Numbered from the stretch's first letter, positions 49,967 through 63,159 are shown. The stretch is 64,000 nt of DNA from Trogon surrucura (GCA_020746105.1 CM036619.1:70731635-70795634), one strand, 5' to 3'. Numbers and translations: made by a program. The notes: a model not told the origin generated them from the letters alone.

Positions 49967-50152
49967 GTGAGGGTGGTTGAACACTGAAACAGGGTGCCCA
50001 GAGAAGCTGTGGAGTCTCCATCCTTGGAGATATTCAAAAGCCATCTGGACACAGTCCTGGGCAACTAGCTCTAGGCTGCCCTGCTCGAGCAGGAGTCTTG
50101 GACTAGATGACCTCCAGTAGGCCCTTCCAACCCCAGCCATTGCGACTGTATT
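49967..50152 (+). mobile_element. CR1 LINE 3'-end fragment, sense
   Basis: Sense CR1: AGGGTGCCCAGAGAAGCTGT, GGAGTCTCCATCCTTGGAG and GGACTAGATGACCTCCAGTA, followed by CCCTTCCAACCCCAGCCATT. It is 5'-truncated; the octamer tail is degraded. Confidence 0.95.
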
Positions 50153-53100
50153 GTTTTTCCCCTTGGTACTTTCTTTTCTAGATAGCTGTTTATGTACATG
50201 ACGCTTGTACTTTTTATTTTTCTCCAAGTTGTCTACATTTTTGTCAGATTTGATTTCTACCAGTTTGTGCCTTCAAAAGTTAGTAAGAGAAACCGCAGGA
50301 GGTTCCTCTGGAAGGCAACCACAACTGAGTGTTATATAAATTGACAAGACTTAGGAAACAAGGGTAGTAGACAAACAAAGAAAGAGTCTGCTTTAACAAT
50401 GTTTGCAATCCTGATTTCCTCCCAAAGCCCTTAGCTGGTCACCTCTATCTTACATGAGTCGGAAAGCCTGAGGTCAAGGTAGAAATGGAGCACATATCTC
50501 TGGAGTCCATCACTTCATCTAAGCTGAGAGAAATGCTTCTTATACCACTGCTCTGCCACTGCTATGAGTCATGGGGTTCTTTGCATAAATTGTGTTCAGG
50601 CCCCAGATAATTATCTTATAGCTGCAATGTGGGGTTTTTTTCCAAAACAACAACTCAAGCATTTTGTAATCCACATATGTATTTTCACAAAACTACCTCA
50701 GCTCCTTCAGTTTATACACCTCAGTCAAGTGTAAAATTAAACAAAACCAGGAAGAAAATTATGCTCAAAGAAAGAAAAACACATCTGGAAGAATAAATCA
50801 TTGTATTGTCTTAATGCATTGTAGTCAAAGGCTGAAAAGTGGAAAATAGAAATCACATTCCATTTTGTGAAAGCTCCACTGCTGACAGAGGTGAAACTAA
50901 TAAGGCTGGTAAATCTTTATGATAAATATTTAATAAAACTTCATAGGTGTATGATTTACTGCATTATCATTCCTTGAAGAAAGGAAATAACTAAGACCCT
51001 ATACTTGTAAAGAATATGTGTTTCTTTTAACACTGCATATCACAAGCCTCCCCACTGGTTGCAATTGTGTGGGTATAAAATGGAATTTTCCTCTAGTTTT
51101 TTATTGTCTGTAACCCACACCTGACCAGTACTTCCTAACCTAAAATGCTGAAAAAAAAAAAAAAAAGAAAATTTCCTCAAATAGGAAAACAAAAAAAATT
51201 CCTGAAGATAATAGATGCTTTTCTGGAATGTGAGGAAGTTTCTTGGTGGAGAAGAACAGCTTGCTTGTAAGTCATAAATCTCATTGCTCCTCTCAGAGCA
51301 GTCGGAATATACAGAATCAGCACAGGGCCTCATTCCTATTTTAATAGATCTTCCCCATGTGCCAGAATGTCATTTGTCTAGATAACATCACTTTATTAAT
51401 TCGATGTGTATATAAACCTATACACTTTTTTGCATGTAATTAAAGAATTCAGTGAGCATATTTATTAAGAAACCTACAAGGTGCTATATCTCTCAGTAAA
51501 GATGTTAGAAGTTGCTGTTTTAAGCTTCATTAAGAATTTTATGAAAAAGAAAAGTGCTTCTGGCAGTATACAGATCCATAGAAAAACTTTGATATGCATG
51601 TTAGCATCAATTTATGGGTAGGTTTTAGGTGTCTGTGTATTTAAAGGAATATTTCATGTGCTGTTTTGGAGAGGAGAGTCTATTTAAAAGACTAACAGGG
51701 AATTCTGCATGGGAAGAAAGACCATTTGGTACCTTTGCAAGACAGTTTGCCTAAAAGAGACAGCTCTCACTAGTGATTAAGCACATGAATTTGCCAAGAG
51801 TGCAGTGATTCATGGAAGTGGCTTGTATTGCCTTTTTTTTCCATACCACTCATTTCCATGGATCGATTTATTGACGGGTTTGAGCCCATTAATAACCATC
51901 TTTGCAAACTGCTGCCTCGTGTGTATTCACATTGTATGTCTTAAGTGGAATTGAACTCTCACCAAAAAAGCATCCTCTAGTTACTTCCCAGCAAGACAGG
52001 GTTTGTCACACTTCTGAACAGCCAGGATGCTGTGGGGAAAGTAAAAAAAAAAAAAAAAAAAGTACTATAGAAAAAGAGTAAATGCAACTTACTGCTTTCT
52101 TATCACAATGTCCATGGGGAGCAAGACTCCGCGTTCTTGCTACAGTATCTTGAGATACTGTGAAAGAAAAATATGGCAACTATGAAAGTAATGCAAAGAG
52201 ACATTTTCTCCCAACTTCCACAACAAATATACTGGTTGTGCAGTAAATATACTGGTTATGGAATAGCTAGGTGTGAAAAGAACATGTACAGTACTCCTCT
52301 GCAGTAAAAAGCAGCTTATTTTTGTCTTACAGAATGGAGAAACTGTTCAAGAACAGTTCATTTATGTGAAAATATGACCCAGGAAGGCCTACCAAGCGAG
52401 GTCAGTACATCCTAAAATGACTCATTAAATAAATTCAGCCCTAGGGAGGCTAAGGTGCTGACAGCTACCTTAACAAGCACATCAGGTCTCTTTGCCCAAG
52501 CTCTTTGAAACAGCATCAGATGGCACAGGGTATGAGTAAGCAGCAAGTCTTTTTGCCATGTTTAAACTGGAGGGGATGCCACCCCTGTCCTATTTCAGAC
52601 AGTTCTGCACATCATGCTGGCACAAAAATGAAGACAGAAAAGGTGTAAAAGAAATCTTCCAGGTTCCTTTCCTGGTTTATGATGCAGAGTATCAGCTCTA
52701 GGTTTTTAAGAGAATACCAAATTAGTTGGACTCTTGACTGCTCTTTTCCCCGTTTCCTGAGGTTTCTGTTAGAAAATGTGTTTCTTTTGCTCCTGTATGG
52801 ATTTTGCTTCAGCTGTTAAAACTCACATCCTAAGCTTAAAAATAAATGTCAGCCTATGCTAGTGTTTGCAACAAGGCAGCAGATTTGGAACAATGATCCA
52901 TAAAGTTCTTTTTAGTGTTCTTTTCCTGTTCTAAAGCAAGCCTTCCCCAAGAATTATGATGAACAAATGGAGAGCTGCATTCAGCAGCATGGAGTCACTA
53001 ATGACTAGTTCTGTCCTCACCAGTAAATAGCACAGTATTTAATGGAAATTATTTTTGAGTATTTCTCAAGATAGCTGAATGAAGAAACCAGCCAAAGACA

Positions 53101-56100
53101 TGTTTAAATCTCCTCTCCCTTAATTAACATGCATCTGGCAAATATATTACACTGTAAACACCATATTATCTCTGATACTGTAAAAGAAGAACAGTGACTG
53201 GATTGATACTGATACAGATAGGGAGATAAATTAGCTTGATAGATGGTCTCCTGGTGTTTGTTACTCCTAACCACTCAAATTACAACTACATTTGAATACT
53301 TAGCAGTATGCAAATAACAATTTAAAGTAAATAGTTTAAAATATATGTATCTGAAGTAACTGCTCAAATACCATATTCCAAGGGAGACAGAGAAGGGAAA
53401 AAGAGAGATTTGATGGACTCATCAACAACCAATTTGTTTTAAAAAATAGGGGGAAAATTACAGCAGTGAAAGCAATGAGATAGTGAGCCAAGTTTTCGCT
53501 CCCTTTTCCTCTTTTCATTTGCCTTTTTTTTGTTAAACCATTTTCTTCTTTCTGTAAGAGTCGATTTCTAAGGCAGATCCACAGTAGTTTCAGAGAAAAT
53601 GAATTCTTTACAGCCTTTTTTATTAAGCACCTGTAAAACAGAAACCTCCAAAATGGCATCACTTTTGGAAACACAGGCCTATGAGTGCTTAATATAAAAG
53701 ACCTTCAGACATGACCTTCAATGCAGTGTAAAGCTGCATTGATTTTCCAGTCCAACATTGCTGAAATGCCCTGGGCTTTAAGAGAATTAAGTATGCCACA
53801 AAGTAAAGCTGGGATGGTGCCATTTTTTGGAAGACTGTGCTGGGGGTTTTCATTCAGGCATGTTGTGAGGAACCGAGCTGGATACTTACCAGTGGCATAG
53901 GATTCACAGCAGTGTGACCCTCAACTCCACACAGTCAGAAGAAGTCCTGAGAAAAGGAAGGACTTGACAAAGTTCTCAGTGTTGCCAAATCACATGAAAC
54001 GTTGCCTTATAGATGGGTGTAGATGGACAGTGCACTGACTGAGACACTAGAAATCTGAGATGGAACTAAGCAAGACTATAGGTAACCTTGATCAACAATG
54101 CACTGTTTAGGAGAACGAACAGAGAGCTTACATGTAAGTAACTTTAAAAAAAGTCCTGTGCTCTTTGTGGATGAGAAAGACACAAAAAACAATCAATTTC
54201 TATTTGATGGTTGTTTAAAAACCATTTTTTCTTGTGTCTACTGAAGTACTCTGTGCAGAGAAGTCCTTCTACCCTTTATGCATATGTAGTGTCTGTCAAA
54301 ATGGAAACAAGATCTCTAGACCTTGGTATTGTGGAACTGAGGGTAGGTTTGAAGAGCATGTTGGTAGGTACTAGGTGATGACCAATACTGATGGTTCTGA
54401 GACCTGCTCCTCCACCTCCATACAGAAACTCCAGGCAGTGCTTTCCTCTGACTACAGATCCTACAGAAATCCCTCTGATTTCCATTTTCTACTACCATGC
54501 TACAAGCACCTTGCTCTTCCTGCACAAGCCGTGCTGCCATACTGGTGATCCACCAGTTGACCCCCAAGCCCCAGCCTGACCAAACCATCATCTGGATCAC
54601 AATGACATTGGATGAGTGCATTAACATCTTGTGCCTTGTCTGTGGGACTAGCAATACCATTCCCATCTTACTTTTGCCATCTGCAATAACACTTTTCTGA
54701 TGATGTGCTGTTTTCTTCTACCTCACTCTGCCTAAAACTTCTTTGCACCCTGTGGGTTTTTGTTTGCTTGGTTCCCTCCCCTTCTCTTCAATGCAGAAGC
54801 TAGAGCTTACCTCACCTCCATTCAAATAACAGTCTCTCAGGCTACCTCTTCCTCTAGCTCCTGTCAAGACCTGTGTAAATAGTATTTTGCACACGATTTG
54901 CAATACGTTCACTTCTGAGTATGCAACCAAGATCAAGAAGACTGATCAAGAAATACTCTTGGTAAAGGAAAAGCCAAGAATCATGACTCTGGAGAAATTC
55001 ACGTGATTCTGTGACCTATAACTGAAGACCCTGTGGCCTTTGGTGTTCCTAGCGCCTTAGTATCCTTCTTGGCTTGGTTCCTCAGGTTCACATGAGAGTT
55101 TGGATTGCTAAAGAGCCAGACACTTGGCAGCCTGCAAGCCAATACTCTTTGAACTTCCAGATTTCTGTCTTTCCACCATTTTGCTGGAAGGTTAACAGGG
55201 CAGTTGTTTCCAGTTGTCTGGTTGGAATATTAGAGGTGAGGAGGGAGTGCAAGATCTTAGAGGTCCTCTCCACACTGCCTTCCAGGAAGTCTTCAAAGAA
55301 AACCAACAATCAACAAGGTTGAGACCTAGCTCCCACCAGGAAACTCAAGACAGCAAGAAATCAGCTCCTGTCTAAAATACAAGTTGCACAGATGTGCTCC
55401 TTTAGCAACACCTCACTTAAGGAAGCAATTAAGCAGCAGTGACCAGAGTATTAGTAGTATGGGAACTATCACAGCATCCTCATCACCACAGGGCTTAGTT
55501 GTACCATCCCACAGCAGGAGAAACACATTTCCGACAGACTGCTTGCCTTCCCTTCATTATGCAGGATAAGTCTACCTCCTCTCCCTGCACTGAGGTTGCT
55601 GCAGTGTAATTCTCAGCTGAGCCCTGACAGAGAAGAACAGGATTTCTATCTAAAAACCAATGGACTGACACTGTTTTCAGGATTTCTTTTGTTCTCGGTT
55701 TACATAAAAGTCTCATTTGCATTGTTTTTAACTCTACTGACTAGAGCTTTTTCATCATGCTCCCTTTTCTTACTTTTAGATATTTTATATAGCTCTCAGT
55801 TTCTAAGTTAGGTTATTTATATTCATTTCATTCTGGTCATAGAACCACACTGCTTCACTTAAAGGCTTACTTTTACTAAGTAAATGCTTATTTCATAAAT
55901 ATTAAACAGAGCAATGAACAGTATTCTCATCAAAATCTTATTATGAGCACTATGTTGAGAGTTTACCCTGTGTTTATACACATTTTAAAATAATGAACCA
56001 CAGTCAGAACACTTCCCATAGTCATAAATATACTTATCCTTTTCCACTTTTAAAAACCTTATACATACTTCTGTAAAGTGAATATAAAATTGTACCTGCT

Positions 56101-56215
56101 TTTCTCCTTCCTAAGTTACTTTCCAGACAGTCAAAGCAGTTATATTTGCCTTGACAAAGACCCACCAAAGCCTTGACAAAAATTCCCCCAAAGACCTGCT
56201 GAGGACAACCATTAA
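50153..56215. other. AT-rich non-coding sequence
   Basis: Six kilobases without a recognised gene. There are A runs at about 51149-51165 and 52043-52061 (A19), and a near-tandem AAATATACTGGTT duplication near 52228-52256. Bases 54300-54720 and 54960-55600 are somewhat GC-richer and open in overlapping frames on both strands (up to 116 codons), with no motif I recognise. Confidence 0.5.
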
Positions 56216-56628
56216 TGTTAGACAGCTTTGCTTCAGGGCCTCACAGTGCCTTTTGTGCACTGGCTGATTAGAACTGGCCACAGGTGAGGCTCGACTCGGG
56301 TATAAAGGGTCTCCGCTGCCAAAGAAACAGTGTGAACTGTTTTTTTTTGTTTAAAAGTAGATTGGCTATAACTGGGGAGTCTCCTCTTGGATTGGGATGC
56401 AATAAAGGAAGGGTATCGATGGAGCAAGCTTGTATCTGGTGATTGATACTGGCTGGATCTATCATCCTGTGGAGTGAGTGATTCCCTTTTTCCTGTGAGC
56501 CTTAAAAGGTTTTTCCCCTTTTGTGAGTGATTGCATGGGCATTTGGGGTCATCTTTCTGAAAAGGAATACTTGCAAATTCTTAAGTTGTGTGGTATGTTC
56601 CCGACTGGCATCCAAACTTGTAATAACA
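56216..56628 (+). mobile_element. Possible solo LTR of an endogenous retrovirus
   Basis: The segment begins TGTTA and ends TAACA (a 5-bp terminal inverted repeat). It has TATAAAG at 56301-56307 preceded by GGTGAGGCTCGACTCGGG, and AATAAA at 56401-56406 followed by a GT-rich stretch. TATA box and polyadenylation signal 100 bp apart, with a longer tail, match U3-R-U5 order. Against it, the flanking bases (ATTAA and CCCTG) give no target-site duplication, no tRNA primer site I recognise follows, and there is no internal retroviral coding region. The right boundary could be further on. No class can be assigned. Confidence 0.4.
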
Positions 56629-59600
56629 CCCTGGCCCGGGGGAGTGCAAGGTAGTTCTCTGGTCGGAACAAACCGAGGAGCTGCCCTGTCTGTTTTCTGG
56701 GGGCCTCCACAACAACTGTGTGGGTATTTTTCCACTTTCTCTGTCTGTAGACTTCTAATGTAGTGTGGAATGCTTCTGGTCATCTCTTAGATGCTTCTGT
56801 TCATGTTTTTTTCTTTTTGCTGATGGGGTTCATAATTTTTTTCCTTTTTTTCTAGGTTGCCACTGTTATTGGTTAACCATATCACCCCTGTTAATATTGG
56901 TTACACAGCTACATGTGTGATTCTGTTTCATTAAGGTTGGAAAGAAAGACCTGCAAGGTTATCAAGTTTCTCATGTATTAAAATCTCTTAAAAAGTGAGA
57001 CTATGCTCTTCCCCCCTCCCACCCCCCCCCAAAAAAAGTTTGCATGCATATATAATTTCTACAAGCCTGCATGTATGTGAGGCTCTAATTCTGTATTTTC
57101 TGTGCTTCCAAAACTTTAATTATGGAATAGGGTGGTACTTGTATGCAAGAAGTGCCAAATGAGCTTCTGGAGCTCTGTGACCTACACGGGAGATGGATTT
57201 AAGACACCAAACCCATATTTCTTAGAAAACAATTGTTTATATTCAGGTTTATTTAATTAAAATCTTCAAACTGCTCACAAAGTGTCTTCCTAAATATAGT
57301 GAAGTTGGGCAGAATGGATAATGAAGTTGACGGACACACAGAGCTTTCTTCTATGTTGACAGAATGCTAAGCTAAAACTAATTTCATTCACAAGAGCATG
57401 ATACTATATCTGTTCATCAAAACACCTGCATCCTTTGGGTTGTTGTATTTCCTATTAAAATAAAGACCCTTGCAAAATTTCAACTACATATGTTGGAAAG
57501 ACTATTTTATTTTTTTTTGTAGCCCAGCTCAGATTAATATAAATGACCTATAAAATATTAAGCATTAGTAATGAAATCATGTAGCAACTTGAGGTCTGGG
57601 GCCTTTCTTCTGGGACGTTAACTTAAAATGTGTAGAAACACAGTAAACTCAACAGTACTGAAAATAAGAATTTTTGGTGATAACTTCACAATACATTTCA
57701 ATTTTAATATTTATTAAATATGCATTTACTCAATAAAAATAAGTCTCTAAGAAATGCAGTGTGGTGCTGTGGCCAGGATGCAGACCTATGAGTCAGAGTT
57801 TGCATTCTATTTCTGGGTGTGCCAGAAGGCTTCTTCTATAATTACCAGCAACTATATTTGTCTCTTCCCCCCCCCCCCCCCCCCCCCCCCGTTCTCTTTT
57901 GTCATATATTTGGAAACTCACAAGAAATCCTTTTAGAGAGAGAGTGTTGCCATCCATTTTGCATTGTATCCTGACATGTAGAGAAAGTAGTACAAGTTGC
58001 CTCAGTATTTGCAAATCTTGAGATATCATTCCTTTTTTAATCCTGTTCATTAGACTCTATCCACATAGAATAACAATATTACTGAACAACCCAACATCCT
58101 GGCTAGAGATATATTATTTATCGAGATATTTAGCCAAACTACAAAAGTTTTCCTGTTTTGCCAACTCAATTTTTCTACTGTGCTGGCAATTTGGATAAAA
58201 TAAGTCAATTAATAATCCAGTCAGGCTTCAGGTGAGGTTTTCTTACATCTGAAAGGCAAATATTGAGATTTGAGTTTTCCTGCTGGCCCCTGTACTTTCA
58301 GCTACTTTGTGCCTTAAATATTTTTTTTTAAGCCAGGAAGATTTCAGTAACTGACGGCACAGTATTTCAGGTGAGAATCTAGGAAAATCTTCTATTCAGA
58401 AGTCTAAGTCTCATACTATAATAAATGTGCTCATCACTAGTTTAGAGAGGAACAAATTTGTATTTATTCTGCTGAAAACTCCGGTGAATTCAATTAAATT
58501 CTATCAGGGATTTTTACAAAGTATTCATTCGCCATAAAGGAAGTAATATGATTATGATTTTTAAATGTGATATCTCATGGCAGTGGGACAAAAATCAAAA
58601 CATCAGCTAAAAGCAATAAACTGCATGGTGTGAAACTTAAAAAAAAAATCTAAGACAATACAACAATCCAGTATCTTTCCAGTGATGGCAACACAATGAG
58701 AAGAGTGTTATACCCACTGTTGCATGAAATAACATAATTTATTGAGGCAATTTGTCTCCAATCTGTGTTGTATGAATAATGATAAAAAGATGGGCATAGG
58801 CAGAATAGCTTCAGTTCTAGTTTGGAAGTTTCAAACGTCTATATTGGGACAGAAGAATCAGACAGGAATAAGTTGCAATGAGACTTTCAAATACCTTTGT
58901 TTTCATTTTGTACCCTAACCTTCATATGCAGCATAATTTTCAAGATATTAGTCCTAAAAATCAAGCTCAGTTACGTAGTAAAACATGGGAAGGATAAGCA
59001 CAACCAATTGACATAGTATTTCAAAATTTTGTTTCTCTTAACAACCAACGCAAATAATCATACTAGAAGTAGGCTTTCCAATGTAAAATATTAGATTTAC
59101 CACTTGTGTTCCACATGACTAGATTTTCTTTTCAATTTTTAATTCTAATTTTGATGTGCAACTAGACTTGATGTACACTGTCCAATTTAAAATTAACACA
59201 TGCTCCATTTATGTTTGAGGTATTTCTCAAGTTGCTGAACCTAATTCTTCCACTAGAAAATCCTTAGTGATGCTATTATAATGATCTTGATTGTTGATGA
59301 ATCCTTTTACTTTCTGGAGAATATATATATATGCCTCTGTTCTTAGCAGTCCATTTTATTCTTGTTTACAGTCTTTTGGAAAATTACTTTTTTTTTCCAC
59401 CAACTACAGTAACTCTGTCTGAAAGCAAAGTAGTGTTTTGGTATGAGTTTGGTTCCATATTATGTGTCTGTTCTATTTTTCACCCTGCATATTAAAACAG
59501 GTTAGCATTTTCTGCTATGGCTCTACCCAGTTTCATAAAGATATCAAGTTCTTATTTGGACCTTTCTCTGTTTGTTTCTGCAGTTGTACGTACTCTAAAC

Positions 59601-60459
59601 ACACAAGATTCCCTCGTTGCTCCAATTGTTCTTCCATCACCTTTTCTTCTGTTTTGTTTTTTTTTTTTTTTTTTTCCTGCTTCCAGGTACCACATGTAGT
59701 TCTGCAGGGGTAGATAAACATTTTCTCTTGAAGTCCACAGATAAGGTATCTCCATAATTAGAGCTATAGCTAAAAAAGCCAAGAGTGAGAGTGATCTTGG
59801 GCTTGGAACCCATGGGGAATCCTACCAGAAGTCTCACTTGCTTTGTCAAATATCTCCTTCTTCCTAGTGGAAGATACATAGTACTTAAAGCACAGCAGTC
59901 TGAGCCTGTTTCTTAAGCCTTGTATTCCTCCACAATAAGTACTAGGTTTTAGTTTCTGGATGGTTTTATGCAGTTCATTCCCTCATGGTGTCTTATCCAT
60001 TTGATCCTTTTTGGCCCATTCTGATTTGCTGAATTGTAAGCTTAGAGTGCAGCTTTTTTTTCCCCTTCTTTTGGAGACATATCTGAGAAGGCCTCCAAAT
60101 TCTCCTGCTGATCTATACCTACTCAGTAATTGCTGCAGTAAGTGAGCAGGTAGCATCTTCCAAGGAGACACTTGCCTTTTACACCCATGTTTTGCTAGTC
60201 TTCCTATATTCACTCTTTTATGGATGAAAAAGTTTTAACTCGCATAACCTTTAGTCACATAATCTGCCTCATTTTCTCATGGTTAATAAAAAATTTCTGT
60301 ACTCTCATTAGTAATGGTGACTGCATGAGAGTCTTGACTTTCTGCTGAACTGTGTGGAAGTATTTTATGCAATTATTATAACCATTCCCTAAAACTCTGT
60401 GGCACCAAGCAGGGATCTGAACTTCTTTCTATGGGTTTTGAAGTTTTTGGTTTTTAAAA
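56629..60459. other. AT-rich non-coding sequence
   Basis: No exon recognised. It contains C-rich runs at 57011-57030, the C24 tract at 57867-57890, a short TA repeat near 59323-59332 and a T19 run at 59657-59675. Bases 59680-60459 on minus lie downstream of the integrase fossil and may hold further unrecognisable parts of the same element; no reliable motif was found. Confidence 0.5.
57867..57890 (+). repeat. C24 homopolymer
   Basis: Twenty-four consecutive C on plus, preceded by TCTCTT and followed by GTTCTC. It is isolated in AT-rich DNA. Length is likely to be polymorphic or assembly-dependent. Confidence 0.9.
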
Positions 60460-60800
60460 AATTTAGCACAGCTTTTGTAAGGGCAATTCACTGTGGGTAC
60501 CACAGACACTGTGGTGTTTAAAGCCATATCTTTTAGCAGAACATTAGAAACACTCTTAACAAATCATATTGCAGTCCATTATTTGTCACTACCTCACTTG
60601 GTACGTCATATTTAGCAGATATTGATTTTACATGTGAAAAGCAATTGAAACAGCACAGAAATAGTGTTTGTAGTGCTGTTTCTGGAGCAAGAAAAAAAGC
60701 AATTTCAAAACAATGTGTAATATTTTCCAGTGTAAACAAACAAATTAATGCCAGGCTTTTACGCAGATCAGAAGTTCCTTTAATGCGCCTGAATTACAGA
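60460..60800 (-). pseudogene. Decayed Ty3/gypsy-type integrase core fragment
   Basis: Read on the minus strand from about 60795, one frame gives the approach to the integrase catalytic core (LFTLENI, then FEIA, in place of the usual DLF...YxxxxDYxSRYxEIA). It then gives KYDVPSEVVTNNG followed by LQY, matching the family pattern K-S-I-F-A-x-x-G-I-P-x-x-V-x-S-D-N-G-P-Q-Y. The catalytic Asp of the DNG motif is Asn here, the first catalytic Asp is not seen, and a stop occurs at 60533-60535. Further integrase-like wording (RYGFKHH) continues in a shifted frame near 60500-60530. The remnant is therefore dead. No gag, protease, reverse transcriptase or LTR is recognised beside it. It could be a relic of a retrotransposon, of a related Ginger-type transposon, or of a domesticated integrase gene. 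Similarity is judged by eye. Confidence 0.6.
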
Positions 60801-61922
60801 GTTTTCAGCTTCAGTGTCCTCCTTTTTTTTTTTTTTTTTGCTTCATTTACTGTTACAAGCTTAAAGCTGTGGAGTTTTTCAGCTGTTTCACAGCATTTCA
60901 CCTTGTTTTCTTTATGAAATTTTTCTATTTCTTGGGGAATTTAGTTTTTCCTGTGAATGTCTACAATTACTCCCTCTTTTTTTTTTTATTTTTCCTCTTT
61001 AATTTCTGGGCACCACTTCTCTGTTTCCCACAATGCAAATTCTTTCAGGAAAACATAGTACATGTGAAAGCAAATTGTTACCATACCACTAGGTTTCAGT
61101 GTAGACATAATTCTCTGAAGATAACCCATGCAAAAAGGTGTGTTTGGTTGTGCAAGAGTTAAGAAGCCCATTTCTATGTTCATAGCAGCTTTTAAAATGT
61201 ATGTTTAAAAGGAAAAATATTTGCAGAGAGGGATGAACGAATATGTACAAGTAACTACTTAGTTGTATTTTTAAAGTAACATTTCTAATGAATAGATGCC
61301 ACAATAAATTACACTTATTTATAAAAAAAAGCCAAGCTACTCTTCATAGTGGGATAATCGATGCCTGTAATGACAAGTCATTTAACATTTGTATTCACAA
61401 ATGAATGTTCATGCTGCAAGTGTTCACAAATACTGGTAATATTTCACTTATTCTATGAGAAACCAAAGTAATCATGTTACCACATCTAGCGCATAATCAA
61501 AGAGCAAGTAGATCAGCGACAACTCAGGGATGAAACTTGTTCAGATAAATCATTTGTTAAACAATTACAACTAATGAGCACATTCATAAAAATCAGGCTA
61601 TTCATTGATAATGCATCAAGTGACTAAAAGTCTGTTTGATGGCTACATTATTTGCTATGAATAGTTCATCCATCTTCAACTATAAAGCTTTTATTTTTCT
61701 TTTAAAATGTGAACAAATACAGCTGAAATTATCTCTGAAATTTTGAAAAACCATACTTGTTCACAGAGGTCAAGATTATTCCTTTATTTTGTGGTTTTAA
61801 AGGAGTCCAAGGGAGGGTGATATCCTGCTGGTGGCTGTACAGGAAGGTGGGCTTGAGTCTCTTCATTGCTTGAGCAGCTGGCATGCAAGCTGTCTGCTCT
61901 AGCTATCCAGGCTTGTTTACTT
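60801..61922. other. AT-rich non-coding sequence
   Basis: There is a T17 run at 60823-60839 and another T-rich stretch near 60977-60990. On minus this is where the zinc-binding N-terminal part of an integrase would lie, but no HHCC pattern could be made out. Nothing else is recognised. Confidence 0.5.
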
Positions 61923-62185
61923 ATAGAATCATAGACTTGTTTGGGTTAAAACGGACTTTTAAAGATCATCTAGTTCCAACCTCCTCCTGTGGGCAGGGAC
62001 ACCTTCTGCTAGATCAGGTTGCTCAGAGCCCCATCCAGCCTGGCCTTGAACACTTCTGGGGAGGAGGCATCCCCAGCTTCTTGAGGCAACCTGTTCCAGT
62101 GCCTCACCACCCTCAGAGAAAAGAATTTCTTCCCAGTATCTAATTATTTCTTTCTAATATCTACCCCACCATCCCAAGCAGCCTA
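61923..62185 (-). mobile_element. CR1 LINE 3'-end fragment, antisense
   Basis: Antisense CR1: ATAGAATCATAGACTTGTTT, AAAGATCATCTAGTTCCAAC, GTGGGCAGGGACACCTTCT, CCATCCAGCCTGGCCTTGAA and AGAATTTCTTCCCAGTATC. Clear 3' end, 5'-truncated. Confidence 0.96.
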
Positions 62186-63159
62186 ACTCTGAGAACCTTT
62201 TCCTCCTGTGACAGAGTTCACTAGCATTCTTCTCTAGTTCGGCTCATTCCAACGCAAGGATCTCACTTTCATGGTGAGATGCTAAGAGTGGGATGTATGG
62301 AAGCAGGGGCCAAACCTGCTGGGGCACTCTTTGAAGACTCGGTGATGAGTCGTTTTGGGCATGGCCATTGCCAGCTGCTTGTCAGTGCAGCTCTCAGACT
62401 TGAGGGATACCCCAGTCCTGCATGTAGGCTCCCTTGCTTGGAGAGCCAGCTGACACATCCTTGATTATGCATCAGCAGGTAAGAAATGTGGGTACTCATC
62501 AGGCTGGCCTCTAATTAAAAAGAGTGGGATGTGCTTAATATCCCTCTTCAGCTGGGAGATGTATCATGTTGCCTTAAACTCCTTTTCAGAACCGTGATGT
62601 TGTCCTCAGTTTCATCTGGTTTCTGGTAAACATCAGCTAGAGAGCTTGCCTAAGAGCCAGAAGTGAGAGACATGTCCTTCCCAGCTGTGAAGCTGCTAGC
62701 CTGAGGGCCGCTTGCATTGAAGACATCTCTGCAAGACTTTCCTTTGCACAGAAAATTAGTGGTGGACTGGGGGCAGCAAACTTGATTGAAGCGCTGGAGC
62801 CAGTTTGCATCAGGGAATAACACCAGGTGAGGCCAGGAGAAGAACAGGATCATCTGGGTGAATGCAAAGGCTTGGATTGAGAATTGCAGGTTGAAGAGAA
62901 ATTAAATAATGGAATTGTCTGGCCTTGGGAGCGTGGTTCTCTCCTCCCATGTGAAGCGAGGCAAACAATTGCCAGCTGAGGTCACTACATTTATCAGTCT
63001 GTGGGATGTGGGTTGCAGATGTGTTGAATGTTTGTTATTACAGTTGAACCGGTAGTCCTTAATTTTGAATATCTGCAGAGCTAGTTAATAGAAACCAGTC
63101 TCTACAAGGAGGATGACATCTCTAGTACAGGGTTGAAGGAGGTGAGAGTTCAGAGCTCG
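62186..63159. other. Non-coding sequence with strong donor-like sites
   Basis: Moderately GC-richer than average, no repeat recognised. Two plus-strand donor-like sites stand out: CAG followed by GTAAGA at about 62479 and CAG followed by GTGAGG at about 62826. No matching acceptors or coding frame support an exon. Confidence 0.45.

Noticed and set aside
54316-54666. 116-codon minus frame with overlapping plus frames
   Set aside because: Open on both strands, no motif, no retroviral or exon signature.
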